Part shown: positions 22,065-30,172 of the stretch, one piece after another
How positions within the stretch are numbered: the first letter of the stretch is position 1
Layout: the number at the start of each line of letters is the position of its first letter
Assembly (NCBI GenBank): GCA_020851015.1
Contig: JADZDN010000313.1
Span: 1-30,714, forward strand
Length of the DNA stretch: 30,714 bases
Source of the DNA: Alphaproteobacteria bacterium
Lineage (GTDB): Bacteria; Pseudomonadota; Alphaproteobacteria; JAEULC01
Reading direction: 5' to 3'
Program-made: the position numbers and the translations under genes
The notes under the pieces: model-generated
Seen by the model: the letters and a program-made list of their open reading frames with translations, nothing else
Databases searched by the model: none
Told to the model about the DNA's origin: nothing

Positions 22065-23606
22065 CTACTCGACCACCAGCTTGACCCATTGTCCCGGCTG
22101 CACCTGGTCCTCCGGCCCCAGCCCGTTGAGCGCGCGGAAGCGCTGGTCGCGGCTGTCCTGGGGCGCCAGGCGCTGCGCCAGGCTTTCCACCGTGTCGCCC
22201 GCGACCACGCGCACCAGCTTCAGGCGCAAGGGCTTGAGCTGCGCAGCCTCTGCCGCCGTCAGCGCACGGAAGCTGTAGGTCGACCGGCGCAGGTCGAAGG
22301 AGAGCGACTGCGTCAAGGCCGGCGGCGTGATATAGGTGAAGCGGTAGATCGTGTCGGCGTCGAACAGGATCGCGACCAGCCGCAGGTCGCGCGCGCCGCG
22401 GTTGGTGTCCACGCGCGCCCAGCCGGTCGCCGCCGGCAGGCCGCCGATCGCGATCGTCTCGACATCGGTCAGGGCAAGATCGCGCGACCAGGCCTGCGTC
22501 AGGTATTCCTGGATGCCCAGACCCATACCCATGCCCATGCCGGTGCCGGCGGGCTGGGCCGGCTGCTGACCGGTGCGCGCCGCGCCCGCGTCGGACAGCC
22601 GCGCGGAATCGAACAGGATGATCGCCTCCTGCGGATTGCGCGCGATCACCCGCTGGGTCGAATTGAACAGGCGAAATCCGCTGGGCACATCGAAGCGGAA
22701 CAGCAGCTTCGGGTGCAGGAAGGCGGTGCCGCGCACGAAGCCCTGCTCGGGGTCGTCGCCATAGAGAATCCCGTCCACGCGGCGCAGGTAGGCCTCGGGA
22801 TTGACGCCGCGCTGCACCGGCGCCGACGTCGCCACCTCGCCGGCGCGCTGCGCCGCCGCCTGCACCCGGTCGGCGGTGCGCGGATGGGTCGAGACGAAGT
22901 TCATCTGGTCGGCCTGGTCGGCGGGCAGACCCATCAGCGCGGCTTCCAGCTTCGCGTGCTGGTCGAGCCGCGCCAGGAAGCTCGCCATCGCGGCCGGATC
23001 GTAGCCCGCGCGCGCCAGGTAGCGGATGCCCAGCGTGTCGGCCTCCAGCTCCTGCTCGCGCGAATAGCCCTGCACATAGGCCGTGGCGTCGCGGCCGACA
23101 TCGCCGACGCCGGCGCCGCCGACGCCGCCGGCGCCAGCGCCGGCCTGCGCGTCCAGCGCCAGGCGCTGGGCCTGCTGCAGGCGGTGCGTGGCGTGGCGCG
23201 CCGTCACGTGGCCGATCTCGTGCGCCAGTACGCCGGCCAGCTCGGCCTCGCTGCCCGCCAGCGCCAGCAGCCCGCGCGTCACGTAGACGTAGCCGCCGGG
23301 CAGCGCGAAGGCGTTGACGATCGGGCTGTTCAGCACGGTGAAGGTGAATTGCTGCTCGGGCAGCTCGGACACAAGCGCCAGGCTCTGCCCGACGCTGGCC
23401 ACGTAGGACGCCAGCGCCGCATCCTCGTACGCGCCGCCGAACTGGCGCAGGATGCGCGGATGCTCCTCGCGCCCCACAGCCTGCTCGTCCTCGCGCGTCA
23501 GCGCCTGGCCCAGGCTGCGCTCGCCGGTGGCGGGGTCGATCACGCAGGCGCCCAAGGCGACCGCCGCGGCGGCCAGCCACGCCCCGGCTAGGAGGCCGGC
23601 TCTCAT
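22065..23606 (-). CDS. M48 metalloprotease lipoprotein with LysM-like C-terminus (copy 2)
   Basis: 513 residues. The ATG at 23606 overlaps the stop of the SNase-like gene (ATGA). Signal peptide MRAGLLAGAWLAAAAVALGAC ends in a lipobox (LGAC, Cys21), so unlike copy 1 this protein is probably lipid-anchored. It shares with copy 1 the segment LLALAGSEAELAGVLAHEIG (HEIGH at 129-133), SREQELEADTLG, FVSTHPRTADRV, AYLRRVDGILYGDDPEQGFV and a LysM-like end, LVRVVAGDTVESLAQRL and FRALNGLGPEDQVQPGQWVK. It differs by a Gly-rich insert after the zinc helix (AGAGAGGVGGAGVGDVG) and a GMGMGMGLG run near residue 365. It is probably an envelope quality-control protease; the pair may have divided between membrane-bound and soluble pools. 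Confidence 0.92.
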   Translation of the reverse strand: MRAGLLAGAWLAAAAVALGACVIDPATGERSLGQALTREDEQAVGREEHPRILRQFGGAYEDAALASYVASVGQSLALVSELPEQQFTFTVLNSPIVNAFALPGGYVYVTRGLLALAGSEAELAGVLAHEIGHVTARHATHRLQQAQRLALDAQAGAGAGGVGGAGVGDVGRDATAYVQGYSREQELEADTLGIRYLARAGYDPAAMASFLARLDQHAKLEAALMGLPADQADQMNFVSTHPRTADRVQAAAQRAGEVATSAPVQRGVNPEAYLRRVDGILYGDDPEQGFVRGTAFLHPKLLFRFDVPSGFRLFNSTQRVIARNPQEAIILFDSARLSDAGAARTGQQPAQPAGTGMGMGMGLGIQEYLTQAWSRDLALTDVETIAIGGLPAATGWARVDTNRGARDLRLVAILFDADTIYRFTYITPPALTQSLSFDLRRSTYSFRALTAAEAAQLKPLRLKLVRVVAGDTVESLAQRLAPQDSRDQRFRALNGLGPEDQVQPGQWVKLVVE

Positions 23607-24382
23607 CGGCCGATCAACTCGATCTGCTCGGGATGGGTCACCTCGATCATCGGCCCGTTATAGACGCGGACCCAGCCGCGCACACGCAGCACGGCGCCGG
23701 TCAGCCCGGCCGGGTCGATCCCGGCGGCGCGGAACAAGGGCCGCGCGCGCCTGATGATCGACACGGTGAAGTCGCGCCGCCAGTCCGGCCCGAAATCCAG
23801 GTAGAGCCTGTCCCGGCGTTCCGTCACCCGCTGCACCCGCCCCTGGACCAGATGATAGCCGTCGACCAGCCGCTCGGCCTCCGCCGCGTCCAGCACGCGG
23901 AACCGCGGATCGGCCCACAGCCCGCGGTTGGCGGCGCGCGCTTCTGCCTCGATCGCCAGCATCTCGGCCGCCCGGGCGCGATTGTCGGCAAAGGTTTCGA
24001 CGCGGGCAAGCCCCGCCCCCAGGACGGCGCCCTGCAGCCACAGGCCCGCGTCGGTCGTCGCCTGGGCCAGCGCCCGGCCGCGCCGGTCCGCCGCCCGACC
24101 GCCGATCTCCAGGCGCAGGGCTTGTCCTATCGCCTGGGCGGCCAGGAATCGCGTCGCCTCGGCGGCGAAAGCCCGTTCGCGCGCCTCGGCCCGGGGGCCG
24201 GCCTTGGGCGCGCGCAAGCCCGTCAGGCGCAATTCGCGCCCGTCCTCCAGCCGCAACGTGTCGCCATCGATCGCGGCGGCGACGCGGGACGGGTCGTCGG
24301 CCGCCGCGGGAAGGACCAGGGCGGTGAACGCGGCCAGGCCGAAAACCGCCAGTGCGGCGAAGGTCGAGGCGGGCGAGGGCAT
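23603..24382 (-). CDS. Secreted SNase-like (thermonuclease-fold) protein
   Basis: 259 residues; ATG 24382 with AGGGAAA just upstream. Signal peptide: AALAVFGLAAFTALVLPAAA, cleaved before DDPSR. The first domain follows the staphylococcal nuclease OB-fold: VAAAIDGDTLRLEDGRELRL (Asp-Gly-Asp, calcium side), GLRAPKAG, RAFAAEATRFLAAQ, GRALAQATTDAGLWLQGAVL, GLARVETFADNRARAAEMLA, EAEARAANRGLWAD. The catalytic Arg expected in G-x-R-AP-E is changed (LRAPKAGPRAEAR lacks the standard Pro-Glu), so nuclease activity is doubtful. A second OB-like domain follows from about 180 (LVQGRVQRVTERRDRLYLDF, VRGWVRVYNGPMIEVTHPEQ). It is the first gene of a minus-strand cluster with the M48 proteases, coupled by ATGA. 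Confidence 0.85.
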   Translation of the reverse strand: MPSPASTFAALAVFGLAAFTALVLPAAADDPSRVAAAIDGDTLRLEDGRELRLTGLRAPKAGPRAEARERAFAAEATRFLAAQAIGQALRLEIGGRAADRRGRALAQATTDAGLWLQGAVLGAGLARVETFADNRARAAEMLAIEAEARAANRGLWADPRFRVLDAAEAERLVDGYHLVQGRVQRVTERRDRLYLDFGPDWRRDFTVSIIRRARPLFRAAGIDPAGLTGAVLRVRGWVRVYNGPMIEVTHPEQIELIGR

Positions 24383-24493
24383 TTTCCCTGTTTAATTCGA
24401 CGGGCCGATCGGTGATAAACCAGACCGTCATAACCAAGGCCGGGCCAAAACGCGATGCCGGCCCCAGACGGGGAGCGCCGACCGCACGCCAGC

Positions 24494-25444
24494 ATGGCCC
24501 GCACCGACCTCTACCCGCCGATCGAGCCCTATGCGACCGGTACGCTCCGGGTCGACCGCCGGCATTCCCTCTACTACGAGCAATGCGGCAATGCTTCCGG
24601 CGTGCCGGTGCTGTTCCTGCACGGCGGGCCGGGGGCGGGGGCGACGGCGGCGCATCGGCGCTTCTTCGATCCGGCCTTCTACCGCATCGTCATCTTCGAC
24701 CAGCGTGGCGCCGGGCGCTCGACGCCGACTGCCGACATCGCCGACAACACCACGCCGTACCTGGTCCAGGACATCGAGACGCTGCGCCAGACGCTCGGCA
24801 TCGAGCGCTGGCTGCTGTTCGGCGGGTCCTGGGGCAGCACGCTGGCGCTGGCCTATGGCGAGGCGCATCCCGAGCGCTGCCTTGGTTTCGTGCTGCGCGG
24901 CATCTTCCTCAGCCGCGACAGCGAGATCGACTGGTTCCTGCACGGGCTCGGCCAGATCTTTCCCGAATCGCAGCGCGCCTTCGCCGGGTTCCTGCCGTCG
25001 CCCGAACGCGGCGACCTCCTGGGCAGCTACTATCGGCGCCTCACCGATCCGGACCCGGCGGTGCACCGCCCGGCCGCGCGGGCCTGGAGCAGCTACGAGG
25101 CGGCATGCTCGACCCTGCTGCCCAACGCCGACAACGTGGCGGCGGTGAACGACGACCGCGTCGCCCTGGCGCTGGCGCGGATCGAGGCGCATTATTTCAT
25201 CAACAAGAGCTTCCTTGGCCCCGACCAGCTGATGGCCGATCTTGGCCGCATCGCCCACCTGCCGGCGGTGATCGTGCACGGGCGCTACGACATGGTCTGC
25301 CCGATCGCGACCGGCGACCTTTTGGCCCGCGCCTGGAAGGGCGCGGAGTTCACGGTCGTGCCCGATGCCGGCCATTCGGCCATGGAGCCGGGCATCCGCG
25401 CGGCCCTTGTGGGCGGAACCGAGCGCTTCAAGCGCTTGCGATGA
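24494..25444 (+). CDS. pip: Proline iminopeptidase (S33 family)
   Basis: 316 residues from ATG 24494, which gives the usual N-terminus ARTDLYPPIEPYATGTLRVD; an in-frame ATG at 24455 exists, and GGGGAGC lies between the two. Signature segments: VLFLHGGPGAGATAAHRRFF (oxyanion hole HGGPG), IFDQRGAGRSTP, nucleophile FGGSWGSTLALAYGEAHPER (Ser112), the cap-domain motif DRVALALARIEAHYFINKSF, acid in HGRYDMVCPI and DAGHSAMEPG with the catalytic His. The GGSWG elbow, EAHYF and DMVCP are diagnostic of the bacterial prolyl aminopeptidase group, which removes N-terminal proline from peptides in the cytoplasm. It is divergent from the SNase-like gene. A short stem-loop pair follows the stop. Confidence 0.95.
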   Translation: MARTDLYPPIEPYATGTLRVDRRHSLYYEQCGNASGVPVLFLHGGPGAGATAAHRRFFDPAFYRIVIFDQRGAGRSTPTADIADNTTPYLVQDIETLRQTLGIERWLLFGGSWGSTLALAYGEAHPERCLGFVLRGIFLSRDSEIDWFLHGLGQIFPESQRAFAGFLPSPERGDLLGSYYRRLTDPDPAVHRPAARAWSSYEAACSTLLPNADNVAAVNDDRVALALARIEAHYFINKSFLGPDQLMADLGRIAHLPAVIVHGRYDMVCPIATGDLLARAWKGAEFTVVPDAGHSAMEPGIRAALVGGTERFKRLR

Positions 25445-25451
25445 ACTCTCC

Positions 25452-25490
25452 TGTGGCATTAGTGCCACAATAGGAGATTTTCTCCGCTTT
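25452..25490 (+). terminator. Palindrome plus short stem-loop after pip
   Basis: A perfect inverted repeat TGTGGCA (25452-25458) / TGCCACA (25463-25469) with loop TTAG is followed by GGAGA (25473-25477) / TCTCC (25481-25485) and GCTTTT. Together they may end pip transcription. The first palindrome, an 18-base symmetric site, could alternatively be an operator for the next gene. Confidence 0.45.
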
Positions 25491-25605
25491 TACGTGGGGT
25501 TGAGTAGCCCCGTCATGGCCTAGCCCGGGCAGCCGGCGCTATGGTTCCGCCCGTATTCGGCGACCGCGGCGAAGATCGCGGCGCTCGGGCTTCGGTTAAA
25601 CGCCG

Positions 25606-26193
25606 ATGCGTGCCGGGAGTAAGTACAGGGTGCTGGAAATCTTGCGCTTGGCAGGCAAAGCCGGGCCGTTCCGCCTGCCGTCGCTGGCGGGGGTGATGCT
25701 GCTTTGCGGGCTGCTCCTGGCGCCGGACATGGCGCGGGCGGCCAGCGACGAGGATCCCGATCCGGACGCGCTCGCCTTCGGCCTCGGCTACTTGGACATC
25801 GTCAAGCGACGCGACCCGGCGGGCATCTTCAATCTCGAATACCGCTCGGACAAGAAGCTGTGGGTGTTCAAGCCGCAGGTCGGCATGTTCGCCACGTCCA
25901 AGGGCGGCTTCTACACCTATGCCGGGATCCGGCTGGACGTGTATTTCGGCAACCGCTTCGTCTTCACGCCCAGCTTCGCGCCCGGCCTGTACTACGAGGG
26001 CAATGGCAAGGACCTGCATTTCCCGGTCGAGTTCCGCTCCTCGGCCGAGCTCGCCTATCGCTTCGACGACTACTCGCGCCTCAGCCTCGGCATCGCCCAC
26101 CTGTCGAACGCCAGCCTGGGCGACAAGAATCCCGGCGTCGAGACCCTGACGCTCAGCTACTCCGTGCCGTTCGACAAGCTGTTCGGCAAGTAG
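25606..26193 (+). CDS. PagL-like lipid A deacylase / acyloxyacyl hydrolase family protein
   Basis: 195 residues from ATG 25606; the GTG at 25630 or a later start could be used, since the leader is long. Signal peptide core: LAGVMLLCGLLLAPDMARA, then ASDEDPDPD. The mature part is an outer-membrane barrel, with LAFGLGYLDIVKRRDPAGIF, FKPQVGMFATSKGGFYTYAG, FTPSFAPGLYYEGNGKDL and FRSSAELAYRFDDYSRLSLG. The active-site block AHLSNASLGDKNPGVETL agrees with the PagL pattern H-x-S-N-A-x-x-x-x-x-NPG-x-E/N, giving the His, Ser and Glu of the triad. It should remove a 3-O-linked acyl chain from lipid A in the outer membrane. It stands 162 bases after pip and 35 bases before the SGNH hydrolase, with which it may be co-transcribed. 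Confidence 0.82.
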   Translation: MRAGSKYRVLEILRLAGKAGPFRLPSLAGVMLLCGLLLAPDMARAASDEDPDPDALAFGLGYLDIVKRRDPAGIFNLEYRSDKKLWVFKPQVGMFATSKGGFYTYAGIRLDVYFGNRFVFTPSFAPGLYYEGNGKDLHFPVEFRSSAELAYRFDDYSRLSLGIAHLSNASLGDKNPGVETLTLSYSVPFDKLFGK

Positions 26194-26228
26194 CGGCCGC
26201 GGTCGCCCGGACCGATTGGGGGCGATCG

Positions 26229-27410
26229 ATGGCCGATGACCGCCAGGCATCACCGCCTCTGCCGCGCCGGCTCGAATGGGCGCTGGCGGCGCTGTTCTGC
26301 GTCGCCGCCGCGGCGATCGTGGGCCTGGGGTTCTACGGCGGGCAGAAGGTCAGCGCCTACCGCTTCCAGCGGATGATCGCGGACGAACGGCGCACCGAGA
26401 CGCTGCTGGGCGGGCTGAAGCACGTCCACACCGCCGCCGAGGACATGCCGGGCATCCTCGCCATCTACGGGCTGAAGCCCGGCGAGGAGCAGCGGCTCGG
26501 CAACATCGCCTGGGTGCCGCCGGGCATGCCGGCGCCCTTCGTCGGCGCGATCGCGCGGCCCGGCCGCTTCGCCAACACCACGATCAACGCGCTGGGCTTC
26601 CGCGACGGGCGCGAGCGCTACCTGCCGAAGCCGGCGAAAACGTACCGCATCTTCGTCACCGGCGGCTCGACCGCGTTCGGATCGGGGGCCGAGAGCGACG
26701 GCGACACCATCGCCGGCCAGCTCGAGGCGCTGCTGAACCGCGAGCAGAAGCCCGCGACCGGGCTTTCCTACGAAGCGGTCACCGCCGCGATTCCCGCCTG
26801 GTCGTCGACGCACGAGCGCATCCTGATCGAGAACCGCCTGGTCGACCTGGCGCCGGACCGCATCATCATGTTCTCCGGCTTCAACGACGTGCTGTGGGGC
26901 GAATATCTCAGCGACATCGACTGGTTCTTCACCTTCTACGACCAGCACTACATCTCGCTGCTGAACCTGGCGCACCGGCGCGCGGGCCTGCCGCCGCTGG
27001 GGCCGGTGCGCATCCTCGAATCCGCCAAGCCGGACTGCGCGACCATCGCGCGGCGCACGCGGCGCAACGTCACCTATGCGGCCTTCGCCGCCGGCCAGGC
27101 CGGCGCGCGGCTCGTCTACGCGCTGCAGCCCAACATCTTCTCGACGGGCAAGACGCTGACCCAGCGCGAGGCGCGCGCGCGCAACCGCCAGCCGGAATGG
27201 CCGCCGCGGTTCAATGCCTGCTACGACGCGCTGCGCGCGGCGCTGAAGGAGATTCCCGCCGCGGGCTACCGCTTCGTCGACCTGTCGCATCTGTTCGGCG
27301 AGGTGCCGGCCGACCGCGAGCTGTTCATCGACACCTCGCATTTCCCCGGCGCCGCCAACGCGATCGTCGCGCGCGAGCTGGTCAAGGCGCTGGACTGGGC
27401 TGCGCCTTAA
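26229..27410 (+). CDS. Membrane-anchored SGNH/GDSL-type hydrolase
   Basis: 393 residues; ATG 26229 preceded by TTGGGGGC. One N-terminal helix (about 15-38, WALAALFCVAAAAIVGLGFY) anchors the protein, and the rest is extracytoplasmic. SGNH blocks: IFVTGGSTAFGSGAESDGDT (block I, Ser147), AAIPAWSST (block II-like Gly replaced by Ala-Ile-Pro), FSGFNDVLWGE (block III, Asn219) and FIDTSHFPGAANAIVA (block V, Asp368 and His371). The TGGST form and long inserts place it with uncharacterised SGNH/GDSL proteins often found near polysaccharide or lipid-modifying genes. Probable de-esterification or acyl transfer on an envelope glycan or lipid. It lies close behind the PagL-like gene, and its stop overlaps the stop of the convergent SMR gene by four bases (27407-27410). 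Confidence 0.85.
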   Translation: MADDRQASPPLPRRLEWALAALFCVAAAAIVGLGFYGGQKVSAYRFQRMIADERRTETLLGGLKHVHTAAEDMPGILAIYGLKPGEEQRLGNIAWVPPGMPAPFVGAIARPGRFANTTINALGFRDGRERYLPKPAKTYRIFVTGGSTAFGSGAESDGDTIAGQLEALLNREQKPATGLSYEAVTAAIPAWSSTHERILIENRLVDLAPDRIIMFSGFNDVLWGEYLSDIDWFFTFYDQHYISLLNLAHRRAGLPPLGPVRILESAKPDCATIARRTRRNVTYAAFAAGQAGARLVYALQPNIFSTGKTLTQREARARNRQPEWPPRFNACYDALRAALKEIPAAGYRFVDLSHLFGEVPADRELFIDTSHFPGAANAIVARELVKALDWAAP

Positions 27411-27730
27411 GCGTCGGCGCTGACCAGCTTCAACGCCACCGCGCCGGCGATGATCGTGGCGATGGCCACGAGGCGCGGCCAGTCGCGCGATTCGCCCAGC
27501 ACCATCATGCCGAACAGCGCCACGCCCACCGCGCCGATGCCGGTGAAGATCGCATAGGCCGTGCCGATCGGGATGCTGCGCGCGGCGTTGGCCAGGAAGA
27601 CGAAGCTGAACACGGTGCAGACCGCGACCACCAGGGTCGGCTTCAGCCGGGTGAAGCCCTCGGTGTATTTCAGGCCGACGGCCCAGCCGACCTCCAGTAT
27701 CCCGGCGACGATCAGACTGAGCCAGGCCAT
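27407..27730 (-). CDS. SMR-family efflux protein, SugE/Gdx-like
   Basis: 107 residues from ATG 27730, with AAGGA nine bases upstream. Four membrane helices are evident (about 2-20, 30-50, 57-78, 84-103). The first contains AGILEVGWAVGLKYTEGFTR, with the essential Glu13 and the WAVGLKY form typical of SugE/Gdx rather than EmrE. The GTAYAIFTGIGAVGVALFGM turn and LGES follow. SugE-type members are best known as guanidinium/proton exporters, and some export quaternary ammonium compounds. It works as an antiparallel homodimer in the inner membrane. It begins 20 bases after the stop of the glycosyltransferase-like gene, so it is probably the last gene of that transcript. No guanidine riboswitch is apparent in that short gap. 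Confidence 0.93.
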   Translation of the reverse strand: MAWLSLIVAGILEVGWAVGLKYTEGFTRLKPTLVVAVCTVFSFVFLANAARSIPIGTAYAIFTGIGAVGVALFGMMVLGESRDWPRLVAIATIIAGAVALKLVSADA

Positions 27731-27750
27731 CCGCGAATTCCTTTCCTTCG

Positions 27751-29346
27751 CTACGGGACGCGCGCGACGCGGCAGAACGCCAGCCCGTCGCGTTTGCTCG
27801 CCTCGGCGCGCACGACCAGCGGCCCGCAAGCGCCTGGCGCGATCGCCAGGCCGCGCAGCTTCAGGGCCTGCTCCGCGATTCCGTGCTCGCTCGCGCGGAA
27901 CAGCGCGAAGATCGGCCCTTCATGGCGCGCGACCGCGTCGTAGGCAAGCCGCTCCAGCCCCGTGGGCGGCGCGGGGGAATCGAGAATCCAGCGCGAGACG
28001 CGCACGAAGCGGACGGCGCGCGGGAAGGCCGGCACCACGAAGGCGGTGGGCTCGGTGCCGGGCAGCACGACCATCGTGCGGCCCGGCTCGGCCAGCGCCG
28101 GCGCCTCGACGCCGAAGCGCGCGTCCGACCACGGCACGTGCCCCCAGCCCGCGACCCGCAGCGTGACCAGGCACAGCGCCAGCAGCGCCGCCGCCGTCGC
28201 CGCCGTCCGGCGCGCGTCCAGCCCCATCAGCCCGAGCAGCAGCACGATGCCGAGCGGCGCCAGCATCTCCAGCGCGATCAGGTAGCGATAGATCGCGAAC
28301 ATCGCGACCCAGGCGCCATAGCTGCCCGCCAGCATCGCCAGCACCAGGACCGCCGCGGGGCGCGGCGGCCCGGCCAGGCGGCGCTTCGCCAGCGGCGCCA
28401 GGATGACGGCCGCGATCGCCACGGCATGGAGCAGCGGGATGCGCAGGTCGACGAACCGCACCTCGCCCACCAGCCGCGCGTTGAACGGGAAGCGGAAGGC
28501 CAGCGTGGCGGCGTCCCACCAGGTCCGGGGCAGGTAGACCAGGTTCTTGTGCGGCTCGGGCGCGGCGAAGGGCGAGCGGAACCAGTCGTTGAAGAACGGG
28601 AACATCGGATTGCCGAAGCGCTGCCACAGGTCGAGCGCCCAGAACCCGCCGGTGACCGCGTAGCCGATGACGGCGCCGGCCGACAGGGCCACCGCCAGCG
28701 CGATCCGCCGCGGCCAGGTTGCGGGCGCCGCCAGGCAGGCGAGACCCAGCCCCGCGCCATAGAGGAACATGGTCGGCTTCAGCCCGCAGGCCAAACCCAG
28801 CAACGCGCCCGCAACGGCGGCGATCGCTAGCGTCAGCTCCGCCGCGCGCAGGGCGAGCATCGCCAGCGCGCCCAGCACGAAGAGGCTGAGGATGTTGTCG
28901 GCGAAGCTGGTGCCGATCTCGCCCAGGTTGCCGGCGGCGATCGTGCCGACGAGGCCGAGCGCGAGGGCGGCCACGTCGCGCCCCGGCGACGCCGCGCCCG
29001 GCAAAGCGGCGCGCGCGATCCAGAAGACGAGGATCGCGTTTAGACCCTGCACGGCGCCGACCAGGAACCCCGTGAGGCGCGGCGGCAGGTGCTCGAACGC
29101 CAGGTAGAACGGCAGGTGCAGCAGCGGATTGAAATAGGCCCCGGGCATCACCGGCGCGTCGATGTCGAGGTCGCGCCGGCCGGTCAGCCAGGCGAAGGGA
29201 TTGTAGTAGTGGTAGTTGAGGAGATCCCAGTTGTAGTCCTGCCGCACCAGCAGCGACAGGATGCCGTAGCCGAGCGGCGCGCCGAGATAGAGCGCGAGGG
29301 TCAGCGCCCGCGCTTCGCCCGCCGTCGGCCGGTCAGCGAACGGCAT
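27751..29346 (-). CDS. Polytopic membrane glycosyltransferase-like protein (GT-C type)
   Basis: 531 residues with about ten to twelve hydrophobic helices and a soluble C-terminal part of about 130 residues. After the first helix comes LVRQDYNWDLLNYHYYNPFA, where the Asp in a first periplasmic loop is placed like the catalytic Asp of GT-C enzymes (ArnT, PMT, GT87). It is followed by MPGAYFNPLLHLPFYLAFEH, LGEIGTSFADNILSLFVLGA and GLACGLKPTMFLYGAGLGLA. This layout suits a polyprenyl-phosphate-sugar-dependent transferase, but no named family is certain and donor and acceptor are unknown. The ATG at 29346 overlaps the end of the creatininase-family gene by 14 bases, so the two are likely translated from one mRNA. 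Confidence 0.75.
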   Translation of the reverse strand: MPFADRPTAGEARALTLALYLGAPLGYGILSLLVRQDYNWDLLNYHYYNPFAWLTGRRDLDIDAPVMPGAYFNPLLHLPFYLAFEHLPPRLTGFLVGAVQGLNAILVFWIARAALPGAASPGRDVAALALGLVGTIAAGNLGEIGTSFADNILSLFVLGALAMLALRAAELTLAIAAVAGALLGLACGLKPTMFLYGAGLGLACLAAPATWPRRIALAVALSAGAVIGYAVTGGFWALDLWQRFGNPMFPFFNDWFRSPFAAPEPHKNLVYLPRTWWDAATLAFRFPFNARLVGEVRFVDLRIPLLHAVAIAAVILAPLAKRRLAGPPRPAAVLVLAMLAGSYGAWVAMFAIYRYLIALEMLAPLGIVLLLGLMGLDARRTAATAAALLALCLVTLRVAGWGHVPWSDARFGVEAPALAEPGRTMVVLPGTEPTAFVVPAFPRAVRFVRVSRWILDSPAPPTGLERLAYDAVARHEGPIFALFRASEHGIAEQALKLRGLAIAPGACGPLVVRAEASKRDGLAFCRVARVP

Positions 29347-30094
29347 CGGGGAACAGCGTGCGGATTCCGTCCACGAGGTCGCGCGTCATCGCGTCGAGGA
29401 TCTGCTCGCCCTTCGCGCGGGTGGCCAGGGTGGGATCGCCGGTGGCGCCGGTCGGGCTGTGCAGCAGGCCCGGCGCCGGTTCGGGACTGAGGCGTGTCGA
29501 GCGCGCGAAGCCGGCGGGCGGCGGCGCCGACGGCGCTTCCTCCGCGCGCTGCGCCAGGTGCATGCGCACCGCCTCCGGCTTGATCGCCAGCATGACCGAG
29601 GTCTCGCGCTCGTCGGCCGGCCCGCCGCCCGGCTGCGCGAGCAGCGGGTCGGCGCCGCGTCCCAGCAGCCGCACGTCGCCCACCGCGATCCGCCCGCCGC
29701 GGCGCGCCAGCAGGTCGGCGGCGGCGATGCGCAGCGGCGCCTCGGTCGACACGCCGGTGTTGACCACGACGATGCGCGTCACGCCGTGGTCGATCAGGTT
29801 CTCCACCAGCTCGGTCACCAGCGCGATGAAGGTCGGTGCCTTCAGGTGCTGGCTGCCGGCATAGGCGGTGAAGGCGGGGTAGAAGCCGAAGCCCACGACC
29901 GGCGCCACCACCACCGGCAGTTCCAGCGCGATGCGCCGGCCCAGCTCGCGCGCGGTCAGGCAATCGGTGCCGAGCGGCAAATGCAGCCCATGCTCCTTGG
30001 CCGCCGCGCCGATCGGCAGCACGACGACGCAGCCCGCGTCGAACCGTGCCTTGGCCTCGGCCCAGCTCAGCTCTTCCAGGAACGCGCCCTGCAC
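29333..30094 (-). CDS. Creatininase-family amidohydrolase with altered motifs
   Basis: 253 residues from a GTG at 30094, five bases after GGGAGGGGAGA; an upstream ATG at 30145 lacks such a site. The family opening is present (VVVLPIGAAAKEHGLHLPLG, then TD at 43-44). Where most members read E-x-HG-x-H the order here is K-E-H-G-L-H (33-38). The second metal block, normally N-G-H-G-G-N, reads VVVNTGVSTEAPLRIAA and lacks the His. DERETSVMLAIKPEAV matches the H-A-G-E-x-ETS block with Asp in place of His. GFGFYPAFTAYAGSQHL replaces the usual SxEHxxFPGT. It is therefore a divergent member whose metal site may be changed; creatinine or a cyclic amide as substrate is not supported. It overlaps the glycosyltransferase-like gene downstream. 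Confidence 0.8.
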   Translation of the reverse strand: MQGAFLEELSWAEAKARFDAGCVVVLPIGAAAKEHGLHLPLGTDCLTARELGRRIALELPVVVAPVVGFGFYPAFTAYAGSQHLKAPTFIALVTELVENLIDHGVTRIVVVNTGVSTEAPLRIAAADLLARRGGRIAVGDVRLLGRGADPLLAQPGGGPADERETSVMLAIKPEAVRMHLAQRAEEAPSAPPPAGFARSTRLSPEPAPGLLHSPTGATGDPTLATRAKGEQILDAMTRDLVDGIRTLFPDAVR

Positions 30095-30172
30095 CGATCT
30101 CCCCTCCCGCGGGGCGCGATTGTCCGGCCAAGCAAGCCGCCGCACAAGGGCGCAGCGTTCAGGCGTGATTGG

